Below, one piece after another: positions 47,270 to 58,800 of a stretch of 64,000 nt of DNA. How positions within the stretch are numbered: the first letter of the stretch is position 1; every line of letters begins with the position of its first letter. The notes under the pieces were generated by a model. The model made no database searches and was not told where the DNA came from. It worked only from the letters and a program-made list of their open reading frames with translations. A program made the translations under genes and the position numbers. The DNA is from Spirometra erinaceieuropaei (lineage: Eukaryota > Platyhelminthes > Cestoda > Diphyllobothriidea > Diphyllobothriidae), in the NCBI GenBank assembly GCA_902702965.1, contig CACRXP010000652.1, positions 175,570-239,569 of the forward strand, in the 5' to 3' direction.

Positions 47270-48267
47270 TACAGTAGGTTGTCCAACGCATTAAAAGTCA
47301 ACCGAAATTCCGAGATGCGTTTTCGTTTCGAAAAGATTAATTAGGTACGGTTGTAAAACTAATTCGCCTGCAGCCTACTTCTGTAATAATTCAGTTACTC
47401 AAGGATGTCGGCTTTCGAAAGAACTTCTTTTCTGCTACATTCAAAAGCTATACTTTGTAAGAGACGACTACTTATTTAGCATGCATTTTTCTCATTGATT
47501 TTCGATTGCCTTCAGAACTCAATTAAATTTCATTGAAAACATGCATAAAATATGCATCTTTTAGCTCATTCCGTAGAAAAGTACGTCTTCTTCCAATTTT
47601 ACTCTCAAAGGAAGTGTAAAATTCGGTTTTCAAAAACTTTTTCAATTTCTGAATCATTTTGAACCCGACCTGCCGTTAAACTTGCATTCAGGGTTTCTAA
47701 ACTACAAGTCGTATATTTTCGGCCTACGGAAATCCATATATTCCCCCACGGTATTAAAAGGAGATCATGCGAGGTTTATAAAATACAGCAGTGGATTTCA
47801 CGAATATTATTAACTTTTCAAGCCACATCGGTAAATGCAGAGACATGACCTGTTATGAACGGCCGTTTCATGGTATTAAAAATCTCACAATTCGAAACCT
47901 TTTTAAAACTGAATTATATCACTCCTTCGAGAATAAAATTAGAAAAAGACGCAATTATCAACCGAATGGACAAAAGAATGAATATTTTTATGCATGTTTT
48001 TCATGAAATATAATTGAGTTCTTTAGGTTATCAAAAAAGCAATGAGAAAAATGCTTGCTAAGTAAGTGCTCGTCTTTTACAAAACAAAGTTTTTGAATGC
48101 AGCGGGAAAGACGTTCGTTCGAAAGCCGGCCTTCTGGGGTAACTGAATTATTACAGAATTAGGCTGCATGCTGATTAGTTTTACGACCGTACTTAATTAA
48201 TCTTTTCGAAACGAAAACGCATTTCGGAATTTCGGTTGTCATTTCATGAGCTAGCCCACCTGCTGTA
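47270..48267 (+). mobile_element. Family A foldback element, copy A4 (near complete)
   Basis: The left end is TACAGTAGGTTGTCCAACGC and the right end GAGCTAGCCCACCTGCTGTA, with TA at 47270-47271 and 48266-48267. The arms and centre follow A2 and A3. Its right TA is immediately followed by family E copy E1, so the two elements share a border. Confidence 0.88.
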
Positions 48268-48631
48268 TTTGGCAAGGGCATAATTTATGAACGGGCTTAC
48301 TTACTCTGGAGAGCATTGTGTCAAAGATTGAACATCTAAGAACTTTATGGTACCATAAATTTCGATCCTCCGTGTTGTCGACAGTAAAAAGAGGACATTA
48401 TTTTTACCATTTAATGATAATAGAAAATGAATCTAATGCCCCTACTTCATTGTCGTATTATTACTCCGATGACTATCTTGAAGTATCTTGACCATCCTCA
48501 CGCAACAACCACTACGACGTCTTTTTATTTCTATCTCTGACACGTACGAATAAATATCGCCAGTTGTTTTCTTTTGGCGCAATTGTTCCCTGGAGTAAGT
48601 AACCCCTGCCATAAATCATACCTTTGCCAAC
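48268..48631 (-). mobile_element. Family E inverted-repeat element, copy E1
   Basis: The left end TTTGGCAAGGGCATAATTTA pairs with the reverse-complemented right end TTGGCAAAGGTATGATTTAT, and the pairing extends about 45 bp through CTTACTTACTC. The whole 364 bp aligns in reverse with 61155-61534. A TA lies on each side (48266-48267 and 48632-48633). No ORF of note is present. It is a MITE-like non-autonomous element. Confidence 0.75.
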
Positions 48632-49325
48632 TATGTAAAATGATCGGCCTAAATGAAGCAGTAAGCTACGCACGCGGCATAGATGGCATAAGTTGGACGT
48701 CCTCATTTTTCACAACAATATTCCGTCTATTTTTACATTGGGATTCGCGTGCGGCTTGCCCTCCCATTATCCCCTTGCTCGGTCTACATCCAGCGAATAA
48801 AGGGCATTTACTGTCCATTGTGAAGGCCTTTCCTTAAAAATCCCTCCCCGAGGCCCTTTTAGTCGCCGAAGTAATTGCTGAAATTGTGCCACATATTCGG
48901 TGGGCCGATAGGACAGGGTTGGCTGCATCACCTGCATTTGTTCTGAAATGAACCAAGTTTACAAGTTAATAAAGTCTGAATGGGCGTGATTTTGCTCACA
49001 GTAATGACGAAGTCTTTTCAGCTGTGCCTCTACCTTACTGCTCGCAAGTGAGCATTCATTATAGACGAATGAAAACTATTCGTTTTTCTTAGCTCCGGAT
49101 ACATTTTCGCAGCGCTTCAAGCTACAACGAAACTCACCTAAAGCTCATTTCTGACAGAAACGCCCCCCCCCCCCACAAAGCACGAGTTCACTGCTGGAAC
49201 TGTCACAATGCCACGTGCGTTAGAAGCATTGCTCTCGTTTCGAACTTTTATGTAAGCATCACCTGCTTGGGTTGAGTACAAACGTACTGGAGGAAAGAAC
49301 AGTTTGCTGAAATAAAGGACTTATT
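48632..49325. other. No gene seen
   Basis: A run of 12 or more C lies near 49165. Nothing else is recognisable. Confidence 0.45.
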
Positions 49326-49626
49326 GGTCGGATGTGGTCGTATAGCCCCATCCGAAGCAAACAACTCCCAGTCACCTCAAATACGGAAACTCTGGTAATA
49401 GGGGCTTTTACAGGTGGGGCCGGGGAACGCACAGCCAACGAGGTCAGGTAGTTGTGTGTTAAAGAAAACCTATTAGGAATGCGCGGTTGTACTTTGAATG
49501 GTTGACAAGTGATTTCGCTAACGCCTAACCCTAACCTCAACGCCTAACTATAGTCCCTAATCCTAACCCTAACCCCTAACCCTTAATCCCGATCCCACAC
49601 AGTTTTGTGTCCGAGCCACATCTTAT
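49326..49626 (+). mobile_element. Family B element with telomere-like core, copy B4
   Basis: It begins GGTCGGATGTGGTCGTATAG and has the family body (CTGGTAATAGGGGC, TTTACAGGTGGGGC, TAGGAATGCGCGGTTG). A tract of about 75 bp of CCTAAC-type repeats (49518-49592) follows. The right terminus is internally deleted: TTTTGTGTCC runs directly into GAGCCACATCTTAT, skipping the usual ATCAGGTG segment. Confidence 0.75.
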
Positions 49627-51216
49627 CGACTTATTTTCTGAGATCCTTAAGGTTATGTCGAAGTGTCTATCAAAGCGAAACACTGGAGAACAGGGCGACC
49701 ATCTCCTTAGTTACACAGGAAGCCAGAACGTTTTCTACATGATGTGGGACCGGGTAGCGTGTTACGACCTTCACGCAAATGGGAGGAGGGACCCCTGCAT
49801 TAAATTGTAGGCCGGCAATGCTTTAGTTAGGTTTGGGCCATGACGGCTCTATAGCCGACACAGAATAGACTGGGCAGAGAAGTGAAAAGCGTAACCGCAT
49901 TGTTGCCGCTCCGCCTGTGCTTAGCGGGTGCTTCGTTAAAAATATTTGCAGTTTTTTGCTGCTTCATTAGTGTGCGCACGATAACTGGTGTCTGCTGGGT
50001 GTAAGAAGATCGCATTGTTGATGATCTTCGTCTCAGCTTGCCCAAAACCAACCCGGCGGGTGGTCGCCTATTCGCCTGACCAAGCGGCGAATGTCTTGGC
50101 TGCGTCACAAGAGCAAGTGAAGGACTAGGTAACCGCCGGGGTAATTTGGTTTGGCAGGCTGTCCCTACCAACTAACGAGGCAAGTAACGCTCCTATCGGG
50201 AGGTCATACAGTTATAGAATCAGTGCACTACTCCAACGAGATGTTTCTCACTCTTATACTATTTCCTGTTTCCGATTATTTGAGCGGACGCGGTCGGTAT
50301 AGAAAAGCTAGCATAACGGCCATAAAACCACTACTTAATAGTGATCTCCCTAATTTCTCAAGTTTTTTCCTAAGGACCTTTTCTGTGGTTGGAATCTCAG
50401 AAGAATTTACAGACATACCGTACCCACCAAAAAATGACTGTGCTGTCATAGTAAACCGCAGTAATAATGTCGGTGGGATATGAATGCATACACTCCCCTC
50501 CCCCGCAGTTTGACGTCAGACTACGCCTAATGTGAAAAGAGTTGCGAAAATAGCTTTACGGAAGGAAACCTTTAAGGGAAAGGCGATAGGTTGAAATTAT
50601 GTAGCAAGCCGGAAAATCATATTCGTCCCGCATGCTTGTTTTAGTGAGCTATGTTTGAATTCAACCCCGCGCGGCATAAAAACCAGTAGGATGGCACGTG
50701 ATCACTTGAAGAAAATCTTGCACGCTTATTTTCAGGAAAGGACCAGGTGACTGATCTGAAACGGAATGGTCAGTGAGCCCTCGACAAGATTATCAGAGTT
50801 CCATTCGCACAACCATTTTTATTTTCAGTAATTAATTAGAAGTGATCCTGCGCCAAGGTGCCGCGGGAAAGGGTGGATATGTAAGTGTTAAACCCTTTAT
50901 TTGGACACAGTGAGTAGGCTATCCAGGGAACGGAGGTAGCAGTATCCCAACACTCACAAACTAGTAAATAAGGACAAAGTCTTCAGTAGGCAAAAATGAA
51001 CGTGCTTGTTCTATGTCTCATTCAAAGTTGTGTGAAGTTCTTCAAAAAGCGTATTGTAACCGGTTAAAACAGAATGGCCTTCAATGTCACTACAGGTACA
51101 TCATTTCCTACTATAATTCCGCTAGCCGGTGTACAATCGACAGCTATCCAGAGGCATATCGATGAGACAGTGTCAGGTCATGTTATGTGAACGTGTTTTT
51201 CCTCATGAGTGACTTA
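49627..51216. other. No gene seen
   Basis: ORFs of 67-114 codons have no recognised domains and no splice-like context that I can defend. Confidence 0.4.
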
Positions 51217-51394
51217 TTTTACACCGTAGAGAAAATCAAATGTGAAAAACTCGGTGCCTCAGCGGGATTCGAACCCACGACAGCAAGGGAAGGCTTTAAT
51301 GCAGCCATCGCTATAATTTAGGCACCGAGTTTTTCACAGTTTGGCCAAAGTGAATTGTTTGAAATCTGCCATTACACCTATGAAATCAAATGTG
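51217..51394 (-). mobile_element. tRNA-like hairpin element with perfect 19-bp inverted repeat and flanking direct repeats
   Basis: TGTGAAAAACTCGGTGCCT (51241-51259) is the exact reverse complement of 51320-51338. The 60-base interior read on the minus strand has a D-arm-like TATAGCGATGGC and a near-perfect B box, GGTTCGAATCC, with the T stem GTGGG/CCCGC. The GGTGCCT/AGGCACC pair would be the acceptor stem, lengthened here to 19 bp. The word AAATCAAATGTG occurs on both sides (51233-51244 and 51383-51394) within a longer similar stretch (TACACC..GAAATCAAATGTG), as expected of a target-site duplication. It is best described as a retroposed tRNA-derived hairpin rather than a working tRNA gene. 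Confidence 0.65.
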
Positions 51395-51889
51395 TCACTA
51401 TAGTTATGAGATGCTAGCTGGTCCTGGCTTCGCTTAAGTTTTGCTATAAACCCCTTCGCAATCGAACCATAGAATGGCGTTTTCATGTTTACTACAATAT
51501 AAGGCGGTATGCCTCATATTCATATTTTAGGCGGTCTATAAGACTGATGGATACGCATCTCAGTGATTCGAGACCGTAAAGACAACGTTTGGTGAGGAAA
51601 CTGTTCGTTAGTTATATTTAATTCGCTTAACTTGTAAAGTTTTTATCCCAACTGTATTGTCTCTCTCCCTCACTCCTCCCATTCATTTTCCCAAAATTGT
51701 CTACATCTGAAGATATTTAAAATCAATTTTCAGATATGCAGTCCATTACCTTTATTGGAATTGTGCCTGCTCTTTTGTTCGACCTGCTTACTAGAATTTC
51801 CAAACCAAGTCCGATCCCCTGAATTCCCTTCACTCATGATTTTTAAGAGCTTCTCTGTTTGTTTGGAGTATGCACACATGCAATTACGT
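51395..51889. other. No gene seen
   Basis: Short ORFs only. Confidence 0.45.
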
Positions 51890-52009
51890 GACCTCGTCGC
51901 CTGTGCGTTTCCCGGCCCCACCTGCAGAAACCCCTATTACCACCGGTCTCGTATTACAGGTGGCTGGGGTTTGTTTACTTCAGGTGGGGCTTCATAACAA
52001 CATCCGACC
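51890..52009 (-). mobile_element. Family B element, copy B5 (truncated, no telomere-like tract)
   Basis: CCTCGTCGCCTGTGCGTTTC, CCCCTATTACCACCGGTC and TTTACTTCAGGTGGGGCTTC match B1 at 17023-17120, and the end ACATCCGACC is the family terminus. The copy stops before the telomere-like tract and the opposite terminus. Confidence 0.7.
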
Positions 52010-52832
52010 GAAATTATTTCGATGGGCAATCTTACAGACCAGATCTCCACTTCTACCTGCTTGGGATATTACCGTAAACAACAAAACGAAGACCTTATTC
52101 TAGTGCTTCAAACAGTATTTCACGAAACCCTGCCAAATAATCAACTATTCAATTGCTGAACTCGAGCTTCTGGCAGTCCTGTTTACGGCATTGTCTAATT
52201 AGCACGCCAAAGCAGCGAGGTGACCACTTTGTCTTTCCATACATTTCAGATCTAACCTTCTTTCCTGATGTATAATCTTGAGAGCCATTTGCCCATCATC
52301 AGACCCGTGGCGTTTCCCCAGCAACTTCTATGGCCACCATGCTGTGTGAGCAGCCTTAGCGGCAGTGCTTTTGTCACGCCTCAGATCAGTCGTCATGAGC
52401 TAACCCTGTTCACAAAGTCCCCTCATCGCCAACTACTCCTGGTGCCGGCCAGTGCTACCCTATCCAGTCCACATAGTCTTTATCCTGCAAGATGGTAGAC
52501 CTACCGGTCTGCTTTTGGGGTATTTCGATTCGTCCGGTCAGAATATTGGCGTAAAATTTGTTCGGTCGTGAAAGGTGAAAGTGCGAACTGGAGGCCCTAC
52601 GGTGGGAAGGCTGACATACAGGGCGTGCCCAAATCTTCAGTGAGTTTTTTGCAGTCATAGTATCCAGAACACAGCGACGAAAACCAGAAATATTACTGGA
52701 GGACACAAGTGTCTCTTGGTCAGTAAGTCTATGCAGAACGGCAATGCAGCAATTCAGTTAATAAACGATTAACTCAGGCCTTTCCATACTCCCCGCCCAC
52801 AAAAATGCAGGTGGCAGTTAGAACTTCGTGAC
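52010..52832. other. No gene seen
   Basis: Two ORFs of 76-83 codons on opposite strands have no known domain. Confidence 0.4.
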
Positions 52833-53010
52833 CGACGATGTCCATTGTGTGCCCCATAGCATCGTGAGAGCAGATACGGTGACTTGTGCGTGAATTAGTT
52901 TATAGTGGTGGTAGTAGTAGCATCTACCACACACTCCCCTCCCCCACCTGGACTCAGTGTCGACACAGTGAAGAAGACCGGGGGTGAGGGAGGGCGCAGG
53001 TAGATGGCAC
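52833..53010 (-). repeat. Family D repeat, inverted copy D5
   Basis: On the minus strand the order CCGGTCTTCTTCACTGTGTC, GGTGGGGGAGGGGAGTGTG, GGTAGATGCTACTACTACC, ACTATAAACTAATTC, CAAGTCACCGTATCTGCTC and GGACATCGTCGGTCACG is that of the plus-strand family D copies. Confidence 0.7.
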
Positions 53011-53504
53011 GGTGAATTAATCCGTACCTAAGTGCTTCACCACGTCATAAACATGCAGGTATCGTCCTCAACAAAACTAAGGAGTGTAAAGACAGGTTCC
53101 CAGCTCCAGCTATCCCGACGTCCGAGCGCCTTTTCCATTTCAAGCAAACAATTTTAGCCTAAGGCGTCAGCGCTGTGTTGTGTGGACACGAGAATGGTTG
53201 ACATTGGGGCCAGGCGAAAGTCAAAGGAAGACGGTAAGCAGTTGTATCTTCGCCCACACGACAGCCACCTCTCATGGTGCGCACGCCTTACTACCTTTTT
53301 AAGCAGATTGAAAGATGTCAAGATTTATTGGAATACCTTTCGGCTTGGTTTACTGTCCTCATCGGTGAGATGACCAATCAATTGCATAATCAAGTCGCGC
53401 AGAGGATAGTATTACCTCGAGTTAAAGGTGGATTTAATGAGGAATAGCATGCAGTTCCAGATACGATACCCACTTGTCCCATCCTCATGCAATAGCGACT
53501 CTTC

Positions 53505-53560
53505 CGCTGCCGCCGCCGCCTTCTCCTCCTCCTCCTCCTCCTCCTCATCCTCATCCTCAT
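53505..53560 (+). repeat. GCC then TCC/TCA trinucleotide microsatellite
   Basis: GCC units are followed by CTC/TCC units and three TCCTCA hexamers. Confidence 0.95.
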
Positions 53561-53710
53561 ACTTTCAAGCAGTCCATAGGCTTCAAACGAGTCGGCTGTC
53601 TTCCCTCCGTACTTTTCACTCGATAGTTCGACGGTCGCAAACAATGTCGTCTACCACTGACCCACGATTTAGGTGTGATTACGACCCACGTGCAAAGTTG
53701 TTTGTATCTG

Positions 53711-53782
53711 CCTCCCCCCCCCCTGCACACAATTTATTTTTAGTCGCAAAACTAAGTGAGAACTACCGTGGGGGGGGGGAGG
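53711..53782. repeat. poly-C and poly-G inverted pair
   Basis: CCTCCCCCCCCC near 53712 and GGGGGGGGGAGG near 53770 are reverse complements about 50 bases apart. They could form a hairpin, or a G-quadruplex on either strand, and may be a length-variable site. Confidence 0.7.
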
Positions 53783-54602
53783 GATGGGTGTGGGCACAGT
53801 GTTTGGCACACTTAAGCAGCCCGCCGACGCGTATCACCCGGGGCCCGGTACCTAACTCTACACTTGCCAGGCCAACTTCAGGGGTCTTAGGTCTCAGGCA
53901 AATGAGAGTGCTATGGTGACACTAGTAAGCAGGCGTCTTCACAGTCCTGAGAAGGAGCGCGTTGCCCGGTCAGTTGACAGTTTTGCAAGGCACATCTTTC
54001 GGCGTGTCGTGATTGGTTTAGCCGCTTCAGATTTATTATAATGAGATGCGCGCTCATAATTTTCATCCATATACCAATTATCTAACTAATATGATGGGAA
54101 TTCGTCGAAAGCACATGTTTGTCAGAACTGTTCGGCATCCTCGTGCTGTCCAACTCTTAGCACTTGCCTTCTTCAGGTTTTGTCATTAGCAGCTGTCCAC
54201 ACAATCTTATACCTGTCTATCCGACGTAGCTGTAACCTGTATCCTGCAAGTGATCCTTTAGAAAAATCCTCCTAAGACAGCTGGTCTTTGGGTATCATTG
54301 CACGGTATCAGAGTGACGACTTTGGTCTGTGCGAAGTCGTTGCAAATAGGGGTGCTCAGAAAAGCCCTAAACGCGTGACACGGTTCTACTTTTCGAAATA
54401 AGAGTCCATTTGTGAAGAGTCAAATCTGCACTTCCCGATGCACTCTTGTTCTATAAATCTTTGAATATTTGTGGTTGTCAGATATGCTGAATTTCATCAA
54501 TTAGTAACAGAAAAGACATAAGAATACGTACCCTCCGTAGTACGTGCGACCTTGAGCCAAATCCAGTGGAGTAAAAGTTAAGATCAGGCTGAGACAAAGA
54601 GA

Positions 54603-55122
54603 ATTAGGGTTAGTGTTAGATTTGGGGTCGGAGATAGGATGGTTATTGACAGGTTCGAAGTTAGAACACGGGCATAGCTACTCATTTGGAACTTAGCGCA
54701 AAACCCACTGAGAAACGGGGTACGCATTCCCGAGTACTGACCTGCACATAATTCTTCTTTAGTTCGTAATCGAAAGCATCTGTTTAGATTCTGTTGGGTC
54801 AGATCGCAGTTGGTAGCCAGGAATGGGGAGGCGGACGGCGACCTTAACCCTAATCCTAACCTTAACCCTAACCCTAACGTCAACCTTAAATGTTAAACGT
54901 TAACCCTAACGGTAACCCTAACCATAACCCTAACCGAAATCGTGAACGTAACCGTAGTCCTTAGGCATAGCCATAACTGAGAAACCTAACCGTAATACGG
55001 AGACCTGTTCGTACGCTCAAACCCTAACCGTAACCCGAAAACCTAAGCCTAAATGCATAACCCTAACCCGAAAATCAAAAACCACTAACCGGTAACCCAA
55101 TCCTAACCTCAAACGTAAAACG
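54603..55122. repeat. Interstitial telomere-like tract, head-to-head arrangement
   Basis: A short TTAGGG-type patch (about 54603-54645) is followed, after about 190 bases, by a 280-base run of CCCTAA-type hexamers (54837-55122) with many CCGTAA, CCATAA and CCTTAA variants. Unlike family B cores, the unit is mainly a hexamer and no family B termini flank it. The 5' TTAGGG ... CCCTAA 3' order is that of two telomeres joined end to end, but the left patch is weak. Confidence 0.6.
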
Positions 55123-55797
55123 GAAGCAAAATGGGTCAGACGTGATTATGGAACCCCACAAGATAGCCCCAGTAAACAAGTCCTCCCGCCAACTGTAATA
55201 CGGGGCCTGTCTACCAACTGCGATCTAGCCTTCTGTTTCACTATTGGTAATTGCAGTATGCCGACTCTTTCGCTTTTGGTGAAATTGACCAAATGTTCCG
55301 CCATCAAATGCCGCATCCTGTTAAACTTGGCCAACCCCACCCTCGTCCGTTAGACTAACGTATTGCAACAAAAGTACGAGGTAATCAATAATTTTTAATT
55401 GTACTGTTCCAGAATTTAAAAGCGGCCACTAGAAAGTTATTTTAAAACATTTCACGACAAATAACCATCTAAAATTCATTTAATCTTGCCCGAAGTCTCG
55501 AAAGTAACATGCGAGAAGCCTCTTTAGTTGATAGATAGTAAAATGACTGGTGGACTGTCGTGTATACTAAAAGCAAAACATGATCTTCGCCTGCCTGTAC
55601 AAGCTGGTGCCCAGCGAAAAAGCCCATTGGCGCCCGAAGTCCCCCCCCTCATGCCGGGCTTTTGGCGGGAGAAGGCTTACAGGGCTCCCCTGCCCAGGCT
55701 ATAGCTTTTAGTACATGGATTTTGATGGGCTGACTTCATTTCCCGCGAGATGCCACCCGGACACAGCCTGATGCGAAGCGTGCCTTTTAGTTTACTT
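55123..55797. other. No gene seen
   Basis: The stretch ends at an assembly gap. Its last 200 bases are GC-rich with no recognised feature. Confidence 0.4.
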
Positions 55798-55838
55798 NNN
55801 NNNNNNNNNNNNNNNNNNNNNNNNNNNNNNNNNNNNNN
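55798..55838. other. Assembly gap (41 N)
   Basis: The gap directly precedes the right terminus of a family A element, so a foldback structure probably caused the break. Confidence 0.95.
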
Positions 55839-55887
55839 ACACGTCAGAATTTCGATCAGCATTTCATAAGCTCAGTTACTGACTGTA
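55839..55887 (+). mobile_element. Family A foldback element, copy A8 (right terminus only)
   Basis: CAGAATTTCGATCAGCATTT, then GCTCAGTTACTGACTGTA, matches the right ends of A1 and A6, with the outer TA at 55886-55887. The rest is lost in the gap or absent. Confidence 0.65.
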
Positions 55888-58800
55888 TGTTAATAAATTC
55901 CAGACGAAATACGCCCAATTTCATTCATCAGTGGTTATGAGGCTTTTTAATCTTAAGCTTTGCGGTTTGGAACAAGCGTACTCACCAAATAGATAGTAAT
56001 TTTGTGACTGCCTTGCGTTGTTTCGGAAACTTTGACCATCGTGAAACGTCGGAGATTCTCATCAGCATCTTTTGACGCACGAGTAAATCAGCCACTACAA
56101 GACAGTGTGTTTGTTTATTTGTAAGTCTTATTTGTTTTTGGCGCTTGTTTTTAAGTTGACTATTGTTCCAGTTTAAAAGCGAAACCTAAGCCATAATACT
56201 TTTCATGTATTGATGCGTGAACTCGTATGTATTTTTTGCACATGGTCTTAAGCACTCCCGTCAGAATTTGCAGCCACTTTTCAGTAAATCAAGAATAGTA
56301 TCGGTTTTCAGGAAAGTGTAAATCACGCAATATCTGACTGACAGGTGACTGACGCTTATCCACATCCTCAGCACTGAACATTCACGCGGCAACTTAACAT
56401 AGTTTCGAACACACCAGACAAAGTTCTATCAACTGTACTCTCTCGTTAATGGCTAAGTTCGTCACTTTCGGCACCTCTATTGTTTTTATCTATGTTTTGT
56501 ACTTTATTTTGTTATGCTAAGTGGATGGGGCTGTTACGAAGGGTTCTGAGAAATGACTGAGCGTAGGAGCTCGATGGCAAGAGCTGCAGCCTTAGCAGTT
56601 CACGTGGAAACAGGCGGTAACCCATGTTAACGTGGTTAGCGGAGTTGTTAATAGACATGCTTTTGCCTAAAAGAACAAATATCACGCCAGCCGGCATATG
56701 CGCATGTGCACTCAAATAGTGATTGTTGAATGTACTCGGCCCATAGGTAAATATTTTGGCACGCAATCTAATTCCTTTGTTTCAAGATAACTCTTAACAA
56801 AATTTAACAAGGTATAGTAAATCCTAGAAGGATTCCGTCAAAATGTATGCCACTGGGTACAGTTTCAAGTTTTTTTATCCGGCGCAGAATTTTGAGGTAT
56901 GCCGGTCATCTTAATGTATTGTGCCAAAAAATCTGCATTCTATGATCCTTAAATACGTCGTTTCACTATTGGGTTTGGTGTAGTGTTTTTTCTAAAAAAA
57001 TAATATAACCAATCATCGCAGTTTGCAAACTATTTGCGGGGAAAGTGCTCTCCCAGAATAGGAAGCATTAACGTCCTACTGTGTCCCTTAGGATCACAAT
57101 CAGCAAAGATACCTGCGAAACAAGAAGAATATAATTAATAAACCGCTGGAAACGAATGTAGATGCAGCATCTTTGAATGACAACGATGAACGCATTCCAA
57201 TTGTAACTTAACTCACGTAACAGCATTAGACGGAAATATGACGATCAGCGCTTGCAATCAGTAAAAAGGACGTCAGAAGGGAACAGACTGCGAACTATCT
57301 AGCTCAGGTCCATTTTATGGATAAAAGGAACCAGAGGTTTCCTGTTTCAAAACTTTAGGCTACACTATGAACAAGAATTGTGTAGATCGGCAATGGGGAA
57401 CAATAGTCTCTTAGTAGCCCAAAATGTGGAGCAAATATGAGACCAGATTTTTAATTCTAAAGATCAATATTCCAGACAGGATCAGGTCAATATTTTAAAT
57501 AGGCGACACTTCCATGTTACACTATAAGACACGTGTATTTTTCCTCTGCGCTCGAAACATCTTTATTGGCTGAAAATATTTATCATCATGACAACTTCTA
57601 ACATTCCGGCGGAATTGTAAAGCTTTTTCATTAATAAGTATGCCATGAGACAAAAGGTGTTCGAAATAACTGACAGTAATACTTGCTAGTAAAAATAGGC
57701 AAAAAATAGCAACACTTTTAACAGAGGGAGATGGGCTTTGAAAATTCCTGCCGAAAGTGGACAGCCAAGCTGGCATAAACGGCACTTTGAGGCGATCGAA
57801 ACAAATAAGAAGATTCGCAATCAACTGTTCTAAAAATTATTCGTTCGCAAGATGGATATTCACACATTTTGAAGACATTTAAACTAGATGAGATATAGTT
57901 CAATCCGCATAACAGACCTTCTTATAGCCAGCATAGTAAATAAATTGCGCCCTCGTTTTTAACCATAGGTACTCGAAAGTTTATTGCACTGAGATCGTAA
58001 ATTGCGAAAGCTTTATTTAGCAGTGTCACAAGTAGAAGTAAGACCACAGTAATCACGGGAATAAATATGCGTAACGTCTTGTTATGAGCAGTAGTGATTT
58101 ATGAATTGACTACACTTTTAAGCCTCAACTATTTTAGCTTTGTAAGCCCAGTTTGCCAAAAGAATCAGCAATCTGCAAGGATTACCTTGACAACAATGTT
58201 TGGACTCTATGTGAAAGTACTTTTCCAAATATTTGTTTTCGGCATATTGCTTTGTCCAATTTCTAGCACAATCGAATTTGACAGGAAGATAGTTTGAAGG
58301 TAGACCAGCATGATGTTCAAAGGGCTTAGTCTAAAAGTGAACTCCCCCTCCCCATTAATTATTGTTATGCGTTCTCACAGACAACATTTTTGACTTCGCG
58401 CTCTTCGGGACTGCTCTTTTGCAAATGACAGGTGGGATGGTGGGCAAAATATGAGAAGTTATTCTAAGCAAAGTGAAAATTTGTTGGTTGCGATGATTCA
58501 GTGGTAGTCTGCAATCAGAGGGAGCTCAGTTTGCTGTATGTGGTAAGATCGGCTTTTGCACATGAAGTAAGTCATAAGGTGCTATAATTCCTTATTCAGG
58601 AAAACCCCTTGTAACATCGTATTCAACCAACTGAGTGGTCGTACCTATTAGTAGTATTGTGTGTTCGCCCCTGGAGAAACTTGAAACTTTCATAATTATT
58701 TCTAAGAGGCCTGTCTGCATCTCAAAAACGAGGCACTAGAGGTCTTGCTTATATTGAATTGTCTATGTTTTTGTGTACCATTTGTACTTAAAGTATGTAA

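Larger units (their letters stand above)
53011..54602. other. No gene seen apart from simple repeats
   Basis: A 163-codon frame (53428-53919 plus) exists only because of the serine-encoding TCC microsatellite and neighbouring GC-rich sequence. No known domain appears. Confidence 0.4.

Noticed and set aside
53428..53919. 163-codon serine-rich ORF
   Set aside because: It is driven by the TCC microsatellite and C/G runs.
58094..58297. Small ORF with a signal-peptide-like hydrophobic stretch
   Set aside because: AT-rich sequence often yields hydrophobic short frames; no promoter, homology or second exon supports it.
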